Source: Halioglobus sp. (GTDB lineage Bacteria; Pseudomonadota; Gammaproteobacteria; Pseudomonadales; Halieaceae). From it: DNA of 32,313 bases. Both the position numbers and the translations under genes were made by a program. The notes below the pieces were generated by a model. That model searched no databases and had not been told where the DNA came from. It was given only the letters and a program-made list of their open reading frames with translations. The stretch is taken from NCBI GenBank assembly GCA_028823475.1, contig JAPKBI010000004.1, positions 1-32,313 on the forward strand, written 5' to 3'. This document shows positions 16,486 through 25,584 of the stretch, one piece after another; position 1 is the first letter of the stretch; each line of letters opens with the position of its first letter.

Positions 16486-17514
16486 TCGCGGCTAGCCGTA
16501 ACAAACAGCAATTTGGTCACAGTAGTTATATTAGCGGAAAATGGCACAGCCCTAAAGCTCGCAGAATATTTCTGTACTCAATCTCGCTACCGCCGATACC
16601 ATCACCAAGGTGTCATTCTGAATAATAGAAGATGCCCTTAAGACCGTCCCGGCGGCTCAGATTGTGCTGCCTAGTTGACGGGGAGACGGGAATATTAGGA
16701 GGCTGGTTCGACTAGGTAATGCTACACCAGGATCATCTGCATTTAATATGTACTATCAACGATTCTGCTCGACTACGCGATGACCTTTGGAATAGCCGGG
16801 GTCTTCAGGTCAATCAAGTCTGGTGCACTGATCGGACTTATTTCTCGATGCGCAAGGCTTCCTGGCATCTGGAATTCCAGAAAGGTATTGTCTTGGCGAT
16901 GATTTAACTCTCTGGATGCCGCTCCTTGTATAGAGGCGCTGGAAGAATCGCTAGGAAGCTACGGCACACCTGAGATGTTCAATAGCGACTAGGGTTCTAT
17001 GTTTACCAGTGAAGATATCACGGATGTGCTTAAGCACAATGGCATCAAATTCAGTATGGACGGAAAGGGACGATGGAAGAATAATGTTTTTATTGAGCGC
17101 CTCTGGCTCAGGTTGAAATACGGGGAGGTTTAGCTCAAAGCCTACAACAGTGTCGCCTAGGCCAGGCAGGATATCGACGACTGGCTGACGCTTATCAATG
17201 GAGGCTAGCTTGTGTAGGATGATATCCATCCAAGTCTATTATGACCGGCCCTCAGGTCTAACGATTGCAACATGAAACAAACTTGAGGATCTCACTTATA
17301 AAGGCTGACTCACTGTGTCAGGGATAGGATCCACTTCACAATCCAAATTCTAGTAACCCTGGCCTCGGCAAGCGCGATTACTTATCTCGAGATTGTGCAA
17401 ATAATAACAGAGTAGAGCGTTCTCAGCCCAAACCGCTGAAAAGGTTCATTAGTAGATTAGGGCACTAAAACCTAACTCGGAAGGTATGATATGGGCATCT
17501 AAGGTGGGTCGTCA
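16486..17514. other. Non-coding stretch holding a decayed insertion sequence
   Basis: About 1030 bases between hpaR and hpaI. The middle (about 16719-17230) is a broken IS3-type transposase reading, described separately. The flanks (16486-16718 and 17231-17514) have no gene I recognise. No clear inverted-repeat ends of the element were found. Confidence 0.6.
16719..17230 (+). pseudogene. Decayed IS3-family OrfB transposase fragment
   Basis: The reading frame at 16719-16907 includes QVWCTDRTYFSMRK, which resembles the first catalytic Asp region of IS3 OrfB (WCTDITYIP). Another frame from about 16915 continues with ALEESLGSYGTPEMFNSD, stop, GSMF, then SMDGKGRW, NNVFIERLW and LKYGEV, stop, LKAYNSVA. 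These are the later DDE segments in the usual order. At least one frameshift and three in-frame stops break it, so it is inactive. The stop after NSD lies where Q is normal (CAG to TAG). It separates hpaR from the hpa meta operon. Confidence 0.85.
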
Positions 17515-18312
17515 CTAGTATCCGGCTTGTTCCAAATCTGATGTTATCTTTTTGAACTGGTTGGCCAGTTTCCGGGTTGCATTACTCAGTAGTGCGACAT
17601 CTACCCCCACACCGACAAAGCACGCTCCTTTTTCCACGTAGTGTCGCACGAGTGATTGATCTACCGCCAAAATGCCGACCGCTTTACCTGCGGCGAGAAT
17701 GGTCTTAAATCCGCTTTCAATGGCGGAAATCACATCGGGGTGCTCTGGATTTCCGATATGACCCATTGACGCAGATAAGTCAGAGGGCCCGAAAAATATC
17801 CCATCGATGCCGTCCACCGCCGCGATCTCATCAAGATTTTGCAGCGCAATTGTTGTTTCTACCTGTACGAGTAGGCAGATTTCTTCGTTGGCTCTGTGTA
17901 AATAATTGTCTACGCGATTCCAGCGCGCGGCCCGGGACATCGATGTCCCCAGCCCCCGAATTCCATCGGGGGGGTATAGCACATCCTGGACAAGTTGTTT
18001 AGCCTGTTCAGCGGTATCTACCATGGGTACCAGCAGTGTTTGCGCCCCAATATCCAGTAGTTGTTTAAGTAGAGCGGTACGCCCCTCGGCGGGGCGAACA
18101 ATGGCGGGCACGTTATATGGGGCGATGGCCTGAAGATGATTATGTACATCACGCACACTGTAAGGTGCGTGCTCAGCATCGACTAATACCCAGTCAAAGC
18201 CCGCGCTGGCACCGATTTCGGCACAAATGGTGTCGGGCAGGCCCATCCACAATCCGTACTGCGGCTGGTCGCTCTTTAAAGCCTGCTTAAAGTAATTTAT
18301 GGGTAGGTCCAT
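17515..18312 (-). CDS. hpaI: HpaI, 2,4-dihydroxyhept-2-ene-1,7-dioate aldolase
   Basis: A 265-residue class II aldolase of the HpcH/HpaI family, 265 residues against about 262 in E. coli. It catalyses retro-aldol cleavage of the C7 intermediate to pyruvate and succinate semialdehyde, the last step of the pathway. Motifs include YGLWMGLPD, the acid-base His in VDAEHAPYS, the metal ligands in LVQVET and FFGPSDLSASMG, and the substrate Arg region GIRGLGTSMSRAARWN. It starts 53 nt after hpaH with AAGGT upstream and ends the operon. Confidence 0.95.
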   Translation of the reverse strand: MDLPINYFKQALKSDQPQYGLWMGLPDTICAEIGASAGFDWVLVDAEHAPYSVRDVHNHLQAIAPYNVPAIVRPAEGRTALLKQLLDIGAQTLLVPMVDTAEQAKQLVQDVLYPPDGIRGLGTSMSRAARWNRVDNYLHRANEEICLLVQVETTIALQNLDEIAAVDGIDGIFFGPSDLSASMGHIGNPEHPDVISAIESGFKTILAAGKAVGILAVDQSLVRHYVEKGACFVGVGVDVALLSNATRKLANQFKKITSDLEQAGY

Positions 18313-18365
18313 GCTAGTTTACCTTGCTGAAAAGTGTTGCCGCTAAGGAAGCTTAGTTGCGCGAA

Positions 18366-19169
18366 CTAAACGAAGTGACAGGAAATTCCGCCCAACGGAC
18401 CATAGTCGGCGTGAACAGTGTCGCCGGCCTTGACGATGATGGGCCTGATAAATGAGCCGGACAATATAACCTGACCGGGCTCCAACGCGATGCCGTGTGG
18501 TGCGAATCGTTTGGCCACCCAGCATATCCCATTGGCAGGGTGGTTCAGAACACCGGCAGCCAAACCGGTCTCTTCCAATACTCCGTTGACATAGCAGAGC
18601 GCACCACACCATCGTAAGTCCATTTCTTGCGGCCTGATCGGGCGGCCACCCATAACGATGCCAGCGTTGGCGGCATTGTCGGCGATGGTATCGAAAATCT
18701 TACGTGTGTATCCGGTTTCCGGGTGAACCCGGTGGCTGCGCGCTGAGATCAGTTCCAGCGCCGGAACTACATAGTCAGTGGCGTTGAGCACATCGAACAT
18801 AGTGACATGTTCACCCTCAAGGCGGTCTTTCAGGACGAAGGCAAGTTCTACTTCTATTCGTGGATCACTGAAGCGGGCCGTCTCGATATCAGCGCCATCC
18901 TCGAACACCATGTCATCCAGGAGCACACCGTAATCTGGTTGATCGATCTTCATGGTATTTTGCATGGCGCGGGATGTGAGTCCAATCTTATAGCCGATCA
19001 CCCGCCGGCCATCGGATACTTTTCGGTCAACCCATTGTTTTTGAATAGCATAGGCCTCATCCATCGTCATGTTTGGATGGGTGAGCGTAATCGGGTCGAT
19101 CTGCCGCCTGTCGATTTCTGCCTGGTGGAGATCGCTCGCGGCTTTGTTAATATCAGTATCACTTAACAT
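18366..19169 (-). CDS. hpaH: HpaH, 2-oxohept-4-ene-1,7-dioate hydratase
   Basis: A 267-residue hydratase of the HpaH/MhpD group (FAH-like fold), full length for the family. It adds water to 2-oxohept-4-enedioate in the homoprotocatechuate pathway. Recognised segments are [34 protein letters not shown] and the Mg-binding E-x-E of [11 protein letters not shown], with [10 protein letters not shown] and a late [10 protein letters not shown]. The order hpaE-D-F-H-I matches known hpa operons. The spacing is 33 nt from hpaF. Confidence 0.95.
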   Translation of the reverse strand: MLSDTDINKAASDLHQAEIDRRQIDPITLTHPNMTMDEAYAIQKQWVDRKVSDGRRVIGYKIGLTSRAMQNTMKIDQPDYGVLLDDMVFEDGADIETARFSDPRIEVELAFVLKDRLEGEHVTMFDVLNATDYVVPALELISARSHRVHPETGYTRKIFDTIADNAANAGIVMGGRPIRPQEMDLRWCGALCYVNGVLEETGLAAGVLNHPANGICWVAKRFAPHGIALEPGQVILSGSFIRPIIVKAGDTVHADYGPLGGISCHFV

Positions 19170-19202
19170 AGTGTATGGCCTTTTTATGAATCCCTGCCCT
19201 GG

Positions 19203-19583
19203 CTATGGGAGATAGTCGCGGAGGTTGTTTTTATTGTACTTCAGTATGGTGGGTAATTCCGACATTTCGAAGGAGATCGCCAGCCCCTGTCGATCAGATA
19301 GCGGTTGCAAAACGGCACTCATGGCCTTGAAGATACTGCCAGCAGCCTCTTTTTTCGCCTCTTCTGATCGGCCTACACCGATTTTTATTTGTAGATGTAA
19401 GAAGCCGAAATTAGGGTTTCCGTCGGCGATTCGAAAGTGTTCGCATCGGTGGGCGCGGCAGCGAATTCCTGCCAGCGGAAACAACTCGGTCTCCACAGCC
19501 GCTTCGCTGAGTGTCTTAAGAAGCTCAGGAATATCAATAGACTCATCCAGATTAGCAGAGTATTCCAATATAAAGTGGGGCAT
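19203..19583 (-). CDS. hpaF: HpaF, 5-carboxymethyl-2-hydroxymuconate delta-isomerase
   Basis: A 126-residue protein, the normal size for this tautomerase-fold enzyme. Pro1 of the mature protein follows the start Met (MPHFILEYSANL) and is the catalytic base in the tautomerase superfamily. It isomerises 5-carboxymethyl-2-hydroxymuconate to the oxo form. The GGAGG ribosome site precedes the ATG, and 12 nt separate it from hpaD upstream. Confidence 0.94.
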   Translation of the reverse strand: MPHFILEYSANLDESIDIPELLKTLSEAAVETELFPLAGIRCRAHRCEHFRIADGNPNFGFLHLQIKIGVGRSEEAKKEAAGSIFKAMSAVLQPLSDRQGLAISFEMSELPTILKYNKNNLRDYLP

Positions 19584-19595
19584 CAGTGGTCCTCC

Positions 19596-20447
19596 TTAGC
19601 TTACTGGAAAGATAGCATTTATCTGGCCGGTGCCCGAACTACCGAAATAGGGTGTGACAACCTCTACTTTGCCCTGATATTTATCCCACCCGAGGCAGCC
19701 CAGTAGCATGGCTGTGTCATGCATGAATCCCTCGCCATGGCATTTATCCGCATACTCTGGCAACAGGGCTGTAAAGGTGTCCCATTCCCCGTTCTCCCAC
19801 ATCTTCACGACGCTCTCGTCCATTGCCTGTAAAAAGGGCGACCAGACCTTAAATGAGTACTGGTCTGTGACGCCGTTCTGAGCGAAGCGATGAGACAGTG
19901 AGCCAGAGGCGAATACGGCAACGTTCCCGTCGTAGTTTTCCTCGACGGCCTTGCGTACCGACTGCCCCAGCACTGCACTGCATTCCAAATCGTGCACTGT
20001 GCATAGAGCAGAGATAGAGATAATTTTGAAAGCGCGATCCTCGTTCATGTAGCGCATGGGGACGAGAGTTCCATATTCCAACGGAAGGGTAGTGTCGGAG
20101 TGCGCTCTGGTGTGTACGCCCGCTTTGGTGGCTGCCTGAGCGATACTCTCGCCTAGCTCTGGATTGCCGTCGTATTCGTAGTCCATATTTTTAATGAAAT
20201 GGGGCAGTTCGTTGCTGGTGTAACAGCCCTTGAAGTGCGCCGCATTATTAATGTGGTAGCCAGAATTCACCAGCCAGTGGGTGTCGAAGACCACGATTGT
20301 ATCAACATTTAGCTCGCGGCAGCGCCGGGAAATTTCCTTGTGCCCTTTAATTGCAGCTTCACGACAACCCTTATTCGGGCCGTCTAACTCGGAAAGGTAC
20401 ATAGATGGTACGTGGGTTATTTTTGCTGCTAAAGCGATGTTGCCCAT
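19596..20447 (-). CDS. hpaD: HpaD, 3,4-dihydroxyphenylacetate 2,3-dioxygenase
   Basis: A 283-residue class III extradiol dioxygenase that matches E. coli HpaD/HpcB in pattern along its whole length. Segments include AAKITHVPSM at the N-terminus, FDTHWLVNSGYHI, TSNELPHFI, YGTLVPMRYMNED and FASGSLSHRF; the histidines in THVPSM, FDTHW and SLSHRF are candidate iron or catalytic residues. It opens homoprotocatechuate between carbons 2 and 3, giving 5-carboxymethyl-2-hydroxymuconate semialdehyde. AAGGAG lies upstream of the ATG. It sits between hpaE and hpaF as in other hpa operons. Confidence 0.96.
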   Translation of the reverse strand: MGNIALAAKITHVPSMYLSELDGPNKGCREAAIKGHKEISRRCRELNVDTIVVFDTHWLVNSGYHINNAAHFKGCYTSNELPHFIKNMDYEYDGNPELGESIAQAATKAGVHTRAHSDTTLPLEYGTLVPMRYMNEDRAFKIISISALCTVHDLECSAVLGQSVRKAVEENYDGNVAVFASGSLSHRFAQNGVTDQYSFKVWSPFLQAMDESVVKMWENGEWDTFTALLPEYADKCHGEGFMHDTAMLLGCLGWDKYQGKVEVVTPYFGSSGTGQINAIFPVS

Positions 20448-20483
20448 AATGAATCTCCTTAATGTGAAATTGTGACTGTATGG

Positions 20484-22001
20484 CTAGCGCCCTAAAAGCG
20501 GGATCTTGTGAGTGCCGTGAGCAATACAGACATTCTTTGTTTCCATGTAGAAGTCGAAACTGAAATCGCCGCCATCGCGGCCGATTCCGGACATTTTGAC
20601 GCCACCAAACGGCGAGGGGAGGTTGCGATTATTCTCTGAGTTTATCCACAGCATGCCAGATTCTACTTGTCTGGCCATACGCATTGCGCGCCCTGTGTTC
20701 TCTGTCCAGATATAGCCGGCCAAGCCGTAGATTGTATCGTTCGCAATATCAATGGCTTGCTCTTCGGTGTCGAAGGATATAACGGTAAGAACCGGGCCAA
20801 AAATCTCTTCCTGGGCAATGCGCATGTTGTTTGTAGCCTGGGTGAAAAGCGTAGGGGTTATATAGTTTCCGGCTCCTAAATCTTCTCTGCGCTCACCTCC
20901 CACAGCAATGGTCGCCCCCTCTTCTCGAGCAATATCCATATAGCTCATCACCTTTTTATAGTGGCCCGTATGGACAAGTGGGCCCACCTCGGTGTCCGGA
21001 TCGAGCGGATGGCCAACTCGCAGGTTCTTTACCCGTTGCTGTAGGGCATCGATGAATTTTTGTTTAATACCACTTTGTATCAATAAGCGACTCGACGAAG
21101 TACAGCGCTGGCCATTGAGGCTGTAGATCATAAATACGACGGCATCCAGGGCACGATCGAAGTCGGCGTCGTCAAACACGATCACCGGGTTCTTGCCGCC
21201 CAGCTCAAAGTGTACGCGTTTTAATGTCTCCGCTCCCTGGCGCATAATATGGCTGCCAGTTGCTCCTTCACCCACCAACCCCACAGCTTTTATTGCAGGG
21301 TGTTCAGTGAGCCGTTTTCCGGCTTCTTCTCCGAATCCATTGATGGTGTTCCAAACCCCGTCGGGTAACCCTGCCTCTTTGGTAATATTAGCCAATAGCA
21401 TTGCGCTCAAAGGCGTCAGCTCAGCAGGCTTGTGCACAACGGTGCAGCCAGCAGCCAGTGCTGGAGCAATTTTCCAGGTGGCGAGCATGAAAGGCGTGTT
21501 CCAGGGGGTAATAATTCCCACGGGGCCAATTGGGCTGCGAATGGTGTAGTTAGTGTGTTCTTTCTGATGGAGGGACAAACCATTTTGCGCTTCAGGAGCT
21601 TTGTCAGCAAAGAAGCGAAAGTTTGCTGCACCGCGGATTGCGGCTTGTTTCATGAAGCGAATAGGTTGGCCGCAGTCCATGGACTCCACCAGTGCAATTT
21701 CGTCGGCATGCTGAACAATTTTATCGGCAAATTGATTCAATATTTTCTTCCGTTCGGCACCGGGGAGGTCACGCCAATCGGCGAATGCGGCTTCTGCGGC
21801 TTCACAAGCTAGGTCCACATCTGCGGCTGTCCCTGTTACCACGGCACCCAAAGAGCTGTTATCGACTGGAGTTGTGTTGTCATAGGTGACAGCTCCCGCG
21901 GGCAACACTACTCGGCCATTAATGAAATGCCCCGTGGTCTTGGCTTTGAACGGTTGCAGATACTGATTAGCCCTGCTTATGTTTTCTGAAAATTCGGACA
22001 T
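20484..22001 (-). CDS. hpaE: HpaE, 5-carboxymethyl-2-hydroxymuconate semialdehyde dehydrogenase
   Basis: A 505-residue aldehyde dehydrogenase. It shows ITPWNTPFML, KPAELTPLSA, the base Glu in FELGGKNPV and the nucleophile Cys in LNGQRCTSSSR, then EEIFGPVLT and the C-terminal PFGGVKMSGIGRDGG. The ATG at 22001 is chosen over a TTG at 22013 because GGAGG is 5 nt upstream. It oxidises the ring-cleavage product to 5-carboxymethyl-2-hydroxymuconate. It is the first gene of hpaE-D-F-H-I; a candidate promoter and the palindrome variant are directly upstream, so the operon is probably repressed by HpaR. Confidence 0.95.
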   Translation of the reverse strand: MSEFSENISRANQYLQPFKAKTTGHFINGRVVLPAGAVTYDNTTPVDNSSLGAVVTGTAADVDLACEAAEAAFADWRDLPGAERKKILNQFADKIVQHADEIALVESMDCGQPIRFMKQAAIRGAANFRFFADKAPEAQNGLSLHQKEHTNYTIRSPIGPVGIITPWNTPFMLATWKIAPALAAGCTVVHKPAELTPLSAMLLANITKEAGLPDGVWNTINGFGEEAGKRLTEHPAIKAVGLVGEGATGSHIMRQGAETLKRVHFELGGKNPVIVFDDADFDRALDAVVFMIYSLNGQRCTSSSRLLIQSGIKQKFIDALQQRVKNLRVGHPLDPDTEVGPLVHTGHYKKVMSYMDIAREEGATIAVGGERREDLGAGNYITPTLFTQATNNMRIAQEEIFGPVLTVISFDTEEQAIDIANDTIYGLAGYIWTENTGRAMRMARQVESGMLWINSENNRNLPSPFGGVKMSGIGRDGGDFSFDFYMETKNVCIAHGTHKIPLLGR

Positions 22002-22031
22002 GAGCGCCTCCAAGGATTGAATAAAAAGAAT

Positions 22032-22043
22032 ATAACATGTTAA
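22032..22043. promoter_or_regulatory. Palindrome variant ATAACATGTTAA (candidate HpaR operator, copy 4)
   Basis: One base differs from the three exact copies; the core TAACATGTTA (22033-22042) is intact. It lies 31 nt before the hpaE start and directly beside the candidate -10 at 22048-22053, so it would cover the transcription start. Confidence 0.65.
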
Positions 22044-22047
22044 CTAA

Positions 22048-22075
22048 AATATAAGCAAGACAATATCACGGCCAA
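22048..22075 (-). promoter_or_regulatory. Candidate sigma-70 promoter of the hpaE operon
   Basis: On the minus strand TTGGCC (22070-22075) is followed by 16 nt and TATATT (22048-22053), matching 4 of 6 and 5 of 6 consensus bases. The palindrome begins 4 nt downstream of the -10, a typical repressor position. Confidence 0.5.
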
Positions 22076-22257
22076 AAAGATGCTGCCTTACGAGCTTAGG
22101 AGCACCCAAGGTGTAACGCTTACTTCGATGTAAATGATTTTAATGCTGACTACACGGGAGCTCGATACACTGCCTGGTTGTACGCTGCGGGAGTGTGTCG
22201 CCTAAGGGAGCATTACACTGAAGACATCTCCGCAGGGTATTTAACACGCACGGAGGG

Positions 22258-23358
22258 TTACTCATATTCGAGGTGCGCGCTGGCAGTTTCGGGATCGCAG
22301 TTTGCGGCGGGAAATTCACGTTTATCGGTGAGGTTGTAGACACCGTGTATGGAAAAAGGTCTCTCCAGATATACCGGGTCCTCTACCAGTGCTTCTACAA
22401 ACATTCTGGTGCCGCCCAGTTTCCTGCCGTTGGTCAGCGTGTAGCGCTCCGTCAGCCTCTTTTGGGTGCTTGAATCTAGTCCATAATCTATACCCCAGCG
22501 AGTGGCCGGAAACCCGGTAGTTTCAACAATCAGGCTGCCAAACTCGTCAAATCGACCGCTGGAAAAACCTACCGGGTTGGATTTGTAGTCAGCCGGCTTT
22601 TTACGGCCATCAAGCCATATAACACGACGCTCGGTTTCCTTGCCTTCTGTTTGAACTACGATGCGATCCCCATGGCGAGTCCAGTTGCGGGCATACACAT
22701 CGAAGATGATTTGCGGTGCTCCGTATTCCTGGCAGGTAAATGCGGGGTCATCTTTAGAATCATAGGCCGCGTAATTTTCTTGTCCTTTCTGTGACAGTGG
22801 CCATGGGTGGGTTAAGCCCATGCCCAAGACGAGGATTTCATCCAGAGTCAGGTAGTATTCCCAAGTACCGCTGAAATCCTTGGAAGTGGTTACACCGTAT
22901 TCGCCGAACACATTTGTCTTTTCTTTGCTGGTAGCATCGCTTTCTGCGGCCACCACAGGCGCTGGGGTTTCTTCACCCCCAACGGGCGGAAGAGAGGTAC
23001 CGTTGGAGAGAATTATCCGATTGTACAAACCCGATTTTTTCCCCGGGGGGCGCTGGGCATTTTTACGGTTGGGGAATACCTTAAACGTGACTTCGTCGCC
23101 GATTTTAACGGTATCTTCCATCCACCCGTTTTTGACCAGGTCGACGATAGCAGAGCCATCGAAGGCCCAGATTTCATTGACGCCTTGTTCATTAATTACT
23201 TCAAGAACGTACCTGACGTGTGGATTCCTCCATCGCATGGCCTTCACTGTGCCTTTGACGCTGATCTCGGTATCAAGGTCGTAGGCGGTGCGGGAGTGGT
23301 GAGCCTGGATGGTTGCCAGCGGGAGTAGCAAAAGTAGTAGTAGGAAGTGCTTGAGCAT
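22258..23358 (-). CDS. DUF6152-family secreted protein, paralog A
   Basis: A 366-residue exported protein with a 19-residue signal peptide ending TIQA. The predicted mature form begins HHSRTAYDLD. The N-terminal DUF6152 domain (about 110 residues) contains ISVKGTV, then WRNPH with its His at mature position 28, and ends near ILSNGTSLPP. An acidic, Ala-rich linker leads to a second domain with HWPLS-like, IWLDGRKKPAD, VETTGF and YTLTNG segments, and the C-terminus SAHLEYE. The function of the family is unknown. It is a tandem duplicate of the gene at 23458-24555, 99 nt away. The exposed His pair is discussed as a finding. GAGG precedes the ATG. Confidence 0.85.
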   Translation of the reverse strand: MLKHFLLLLLLLPLATIQAHHSRTAYDLDTEISVKGTVKAMRWRNPHVRYVLEVINEQGVNEIWAFDGSAIVDLVKNGWMEDTVKIGDEVTFKVFPNRKNAQRPPGKKSGLYNRIILSNGTSLPPVGGEETPAPVVAAESDATSKEKTNVFGEYGVTTSKDFSGTWEYYLTLDEILVLGMGLTHPWPLSQKGQENYAAYDSKDDPAFTCQEYGAPQIIFDVYARNWTRHGDRIVVQTEGKETERRVIWLDGRKKPADYKSNPVGFSSGRFDEFGSLIVETTGFPATRWGIDYGLDSSTQKRLTERYTLTNGRKLGGTRMFVEALVEDPVYLERPFSIHGVYNLTDKREFPAANCDPETASAHLEYE

Positions 23359-23457
23359 AATAAACCTCGCGTTAAATTTTTTATTGCAGGCCTGTGACGG
23401 GAGCTTGAGCGTGGGGCAAACCCAGTGGGCCGTTTACTTCAGTACGAGTAGATCCGT

Positions 23458-24555
23458 CTATTCGTACTCCAGGTGAGCACTAGATGCCTCTGGATCACAA
23501 CTAAACGGCACGTATTGGTGCGCAGGCGCGAGATCGTAGGCGCCCCAGGTCTTGACTGGCGTACTCAGGTATACCGAGTCTTCTACCACCATTTCGAAAA
23601 CCATACGGGTATGCCCGGTGAGTGGGCTGCCGTTAGTCAGGTTATAACGGACAACGACACGTTTCTGAGCGCTAGAATCAAGCCCGATAATGTTGCCCCA
23701 TGGAGTGGAGGCATAGCCCGTAGTTTCTACTATTAGGGTACCATTTTCGTCGATGGTGCCTGTGGAGAAACCGATATCGGAGGGCACAAAGTCAGCGGGC
23801 TTTTTCCTGCCGTCCAGCCAGATAGTGCGACTTTGGTTTTCGGCTGACATCTCGGTTTCCACTTCAATCCTGTTTTCAAACCGTACCCAGTTGCGCGCCC
23901 AGACCCAGAAGACAAGCCGTGGATGGCCAAAATTAATACACTTATAGAACGGATCGTCCTTAAGAACAAAGTTGTTGACTTGATCTTGCCCTTTGGCAGA
24001 AAGGGGCCAGTGTCGCGGTGGATCAAAGCCGCCAGTTTTACCCTCTTCATTGTTGACGAAAAAATGCCAATTGCCACTAAAATCATGGGTGCCGGGAGTA
24101 TTCATGATTTTGTCACTGTACTCACTCTCTCGCTCGGCTTCCTCATCACCCTCGACCTTAGGTGCATCTTCTGCCGGATTCGCATCCAGTACATTGCCAT
24201 CGGCCTGAATGATGCGCAGCAGTAAGCCCGATTGTTTCTCAGGTGTCCGCGAGACGTTCTTGTTGTTCGGATTGCCGATCATGGTTACCGCGTCGCCAAC
24301 CTGCACTGTATCTTTTCTCCAGCCGACTTTAACATAGGCAGAAACTGCAAAGCCCTCGAATTGCCAATTTTCCTTAACACCCTGCGCATTGACGGACTCA
24401 ATTTTGTAGTAAGGGTGTGGATTTCTCCATAGCACTTTGGTCACAGTACCTTTGACAGATATTTCCTGATCTGAGTTATAAGGGGCTCTGGAATGGTGGG
24501 CTAGCGCCATACTCGAGAACAGAAAAATGCATAGTATGACTATTAATCGTTGCAT
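23458..24555 (-). CDS. DUF6152-family secreted protein, paralog B
   Basis: A 365-residue exported protein, clearly paralogous to the neighbour at 22258-23358 along its whole length. The signal peptide ends MALA at residue 19, and the mature form starts HHSRAPYNSD. WRNPH places a His at mature position 28. The second domain shows HWPLSAKGQD, IWLDGRKKPAD, VETTGYA and YNLTNG, with the identical end SAHLEYE. AGGA lies before the ATG. It is the first gene of the pair, 240 nt from the stop of the IclR gene at 24796. The role is unknown; periplasmic location is likely. Confidence 0.85.
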   Translation of the reverse strand: MQRLIVILCIFLFSSMALAHHSRAPYNSDQEISVKGTVTKVLWRNPHPYYKIESVNAQGVKENWQFEGFAVSAYVKVGWRKDTVQVGDAVTMIGNPNNKNVSRTPEKQSGLLLRIIQADGNVLDANPAEDAPKVEGDEEAERESEYSDKIMNTPGTHDFSGNWHFFVNNEEGKTGGFDPPRHWPLSAKGQDQVNNFVLKDDPFYKCINFGHPRLVFWVWARNWVRFENRIEVETEMSAENQSRTIWLDGRKKPADFVPSDIGFSTGTIDENGTLIVETTGYASTPWGNIIGLDSSAQKRVVVRYNLTNGSPLTGHTRMVFEMVVEDSVYLSTPVKTWGAYDLAPAHQYVPFSCDPEASSAHLEYE

Positions 24556-24795
24556 GATAGTTCCTACTGGTTATTGTCTATATCGCCAAGGGTGTTGCAG
24601 AGGCGAACGACACCAGTGTATGCGTCATTGTCGACAAAGAAAACATCCCCGATCAATTATTTTCGCATCATAACTTGGGACGAAGGGGTTCAGGCAGCCA
24701 TATATTAAATCGTTCCGTGATGCGAGACATTGCCGGCCAGTAGTTTTAACGTATTGAATTTAATCTAAACGGATTGGGCCGTAGGGCTATCGAGT

Positions 24796-25584
24796 TTACG
24801 TGGCCGAGTGTTCAGTGAGGGCTATCATTCTGTCCATGGAATCGACTATTTCACCGGCAGATTTTCGCAGTAACGCCAGATACTCCTTGGCCACCGTATC
24901 GTTAAAACAACTGGAGAAAACGGAGAGGCCTATAACGCCGATGACCTGATGGTCACTTTTAATAGGGATGGCCATATGAGTGGATTCACCACGTTTTCCA
25001 ACCCGTAAGCCGTAGCCTCGATCTTTCACCTCGGCTATGTAGCGCTTTATTTTAGAATCGCTCTCAAGAATGCAGTCCTCCTGAAATTCCTCGTCACGAA
25101 GCGCTTGAAGAATGATCTGTAACTGGGTTTCTTCACAGAAACCTAAATACGCTTGTCCCATAGCGGTTTTAAATAAGTTAAATCGCTTATTAACAGTGGA
25201 ACCCTGCATTACAAACTCTGAGTAAGGGCGGGTAGAATATTGAACAACAATGGTGTTGTAATCGAATATACCGATAGCGACGGGCCACTTAACCTCTTGG
25301 GTTATTCTTCTTGCCACCGGTGTGCCGACCTGTAGTAACCATGCCTCTTTACCGTAGCCTGAAGACAGTGACAGCACCTGATCTGTGAGCATATAGACAC
25401 TGCGATCAATATCTTTCCCCACATACCCGCAACTTATCAGTGTAGCGAGTATGCGGTGTACGGTGGGCTTGGGCAGTCCGGTCACCCGGTGGAGGTCGCT
25501 AATTGTAGACAGTCTATGCTGGTTCATCGCACTCATGATTGACAGCGCTCTGGCAATTGGTTCAATCACATCGGGTGAGGGCAT
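24796..25584 (-). CDS. IclR-family transcriptional regulator
   Basis: A 262-residue IclR protein. The winged HTH (about residues 1-70) shows IARALSIMSAM, STISDLHRVTGLPKPTVHRILATL; the effector domain follows, with MGQAYLGF and a Cys in the VFSSCF region. It is divergent from the third DUF6152 gene and the MhpB-type operon, and a perfect inverted repeat (25634-25650) lies between them. The start at 25584 has no good ribosome site, so a start within the first 20 residues is possible. It likely controls the operon at 25882-30638; the effector is unknown. Confidence 0.9.
   Translation of the reverse strand: MPSPDVIEPIARALSIMSAMNQHRLSTISDLHRVTGLPKPTVHRILATLISCGYVGKDIDRSVYMLTDQVLSLSSGYGKEAWLLQVGTPVARRITQEVKWPVAIGIFDYNTIVVQYSTRPYSEFVMQGSTVNKRFNLFKTAMGQAYLGFCEETQLQIILQALRDEEFQEDCILESDSKIKRYIAEVKDRGYGLRVGKRGESTHMAIPIKSDHQVIGVIGLSVFSSCFNDTVAKEYLALLRKSAGEIVDSMDRMIALTEHSAT

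Noticed and set aside
18793-18814. Partial match to the HpaR palindrome (GACATGTTC) in hpaH
   Set aside because: It is inside a coding sequence and lacks the flanking TTA/TAA bases, so it is not counted with the four promoter sites.
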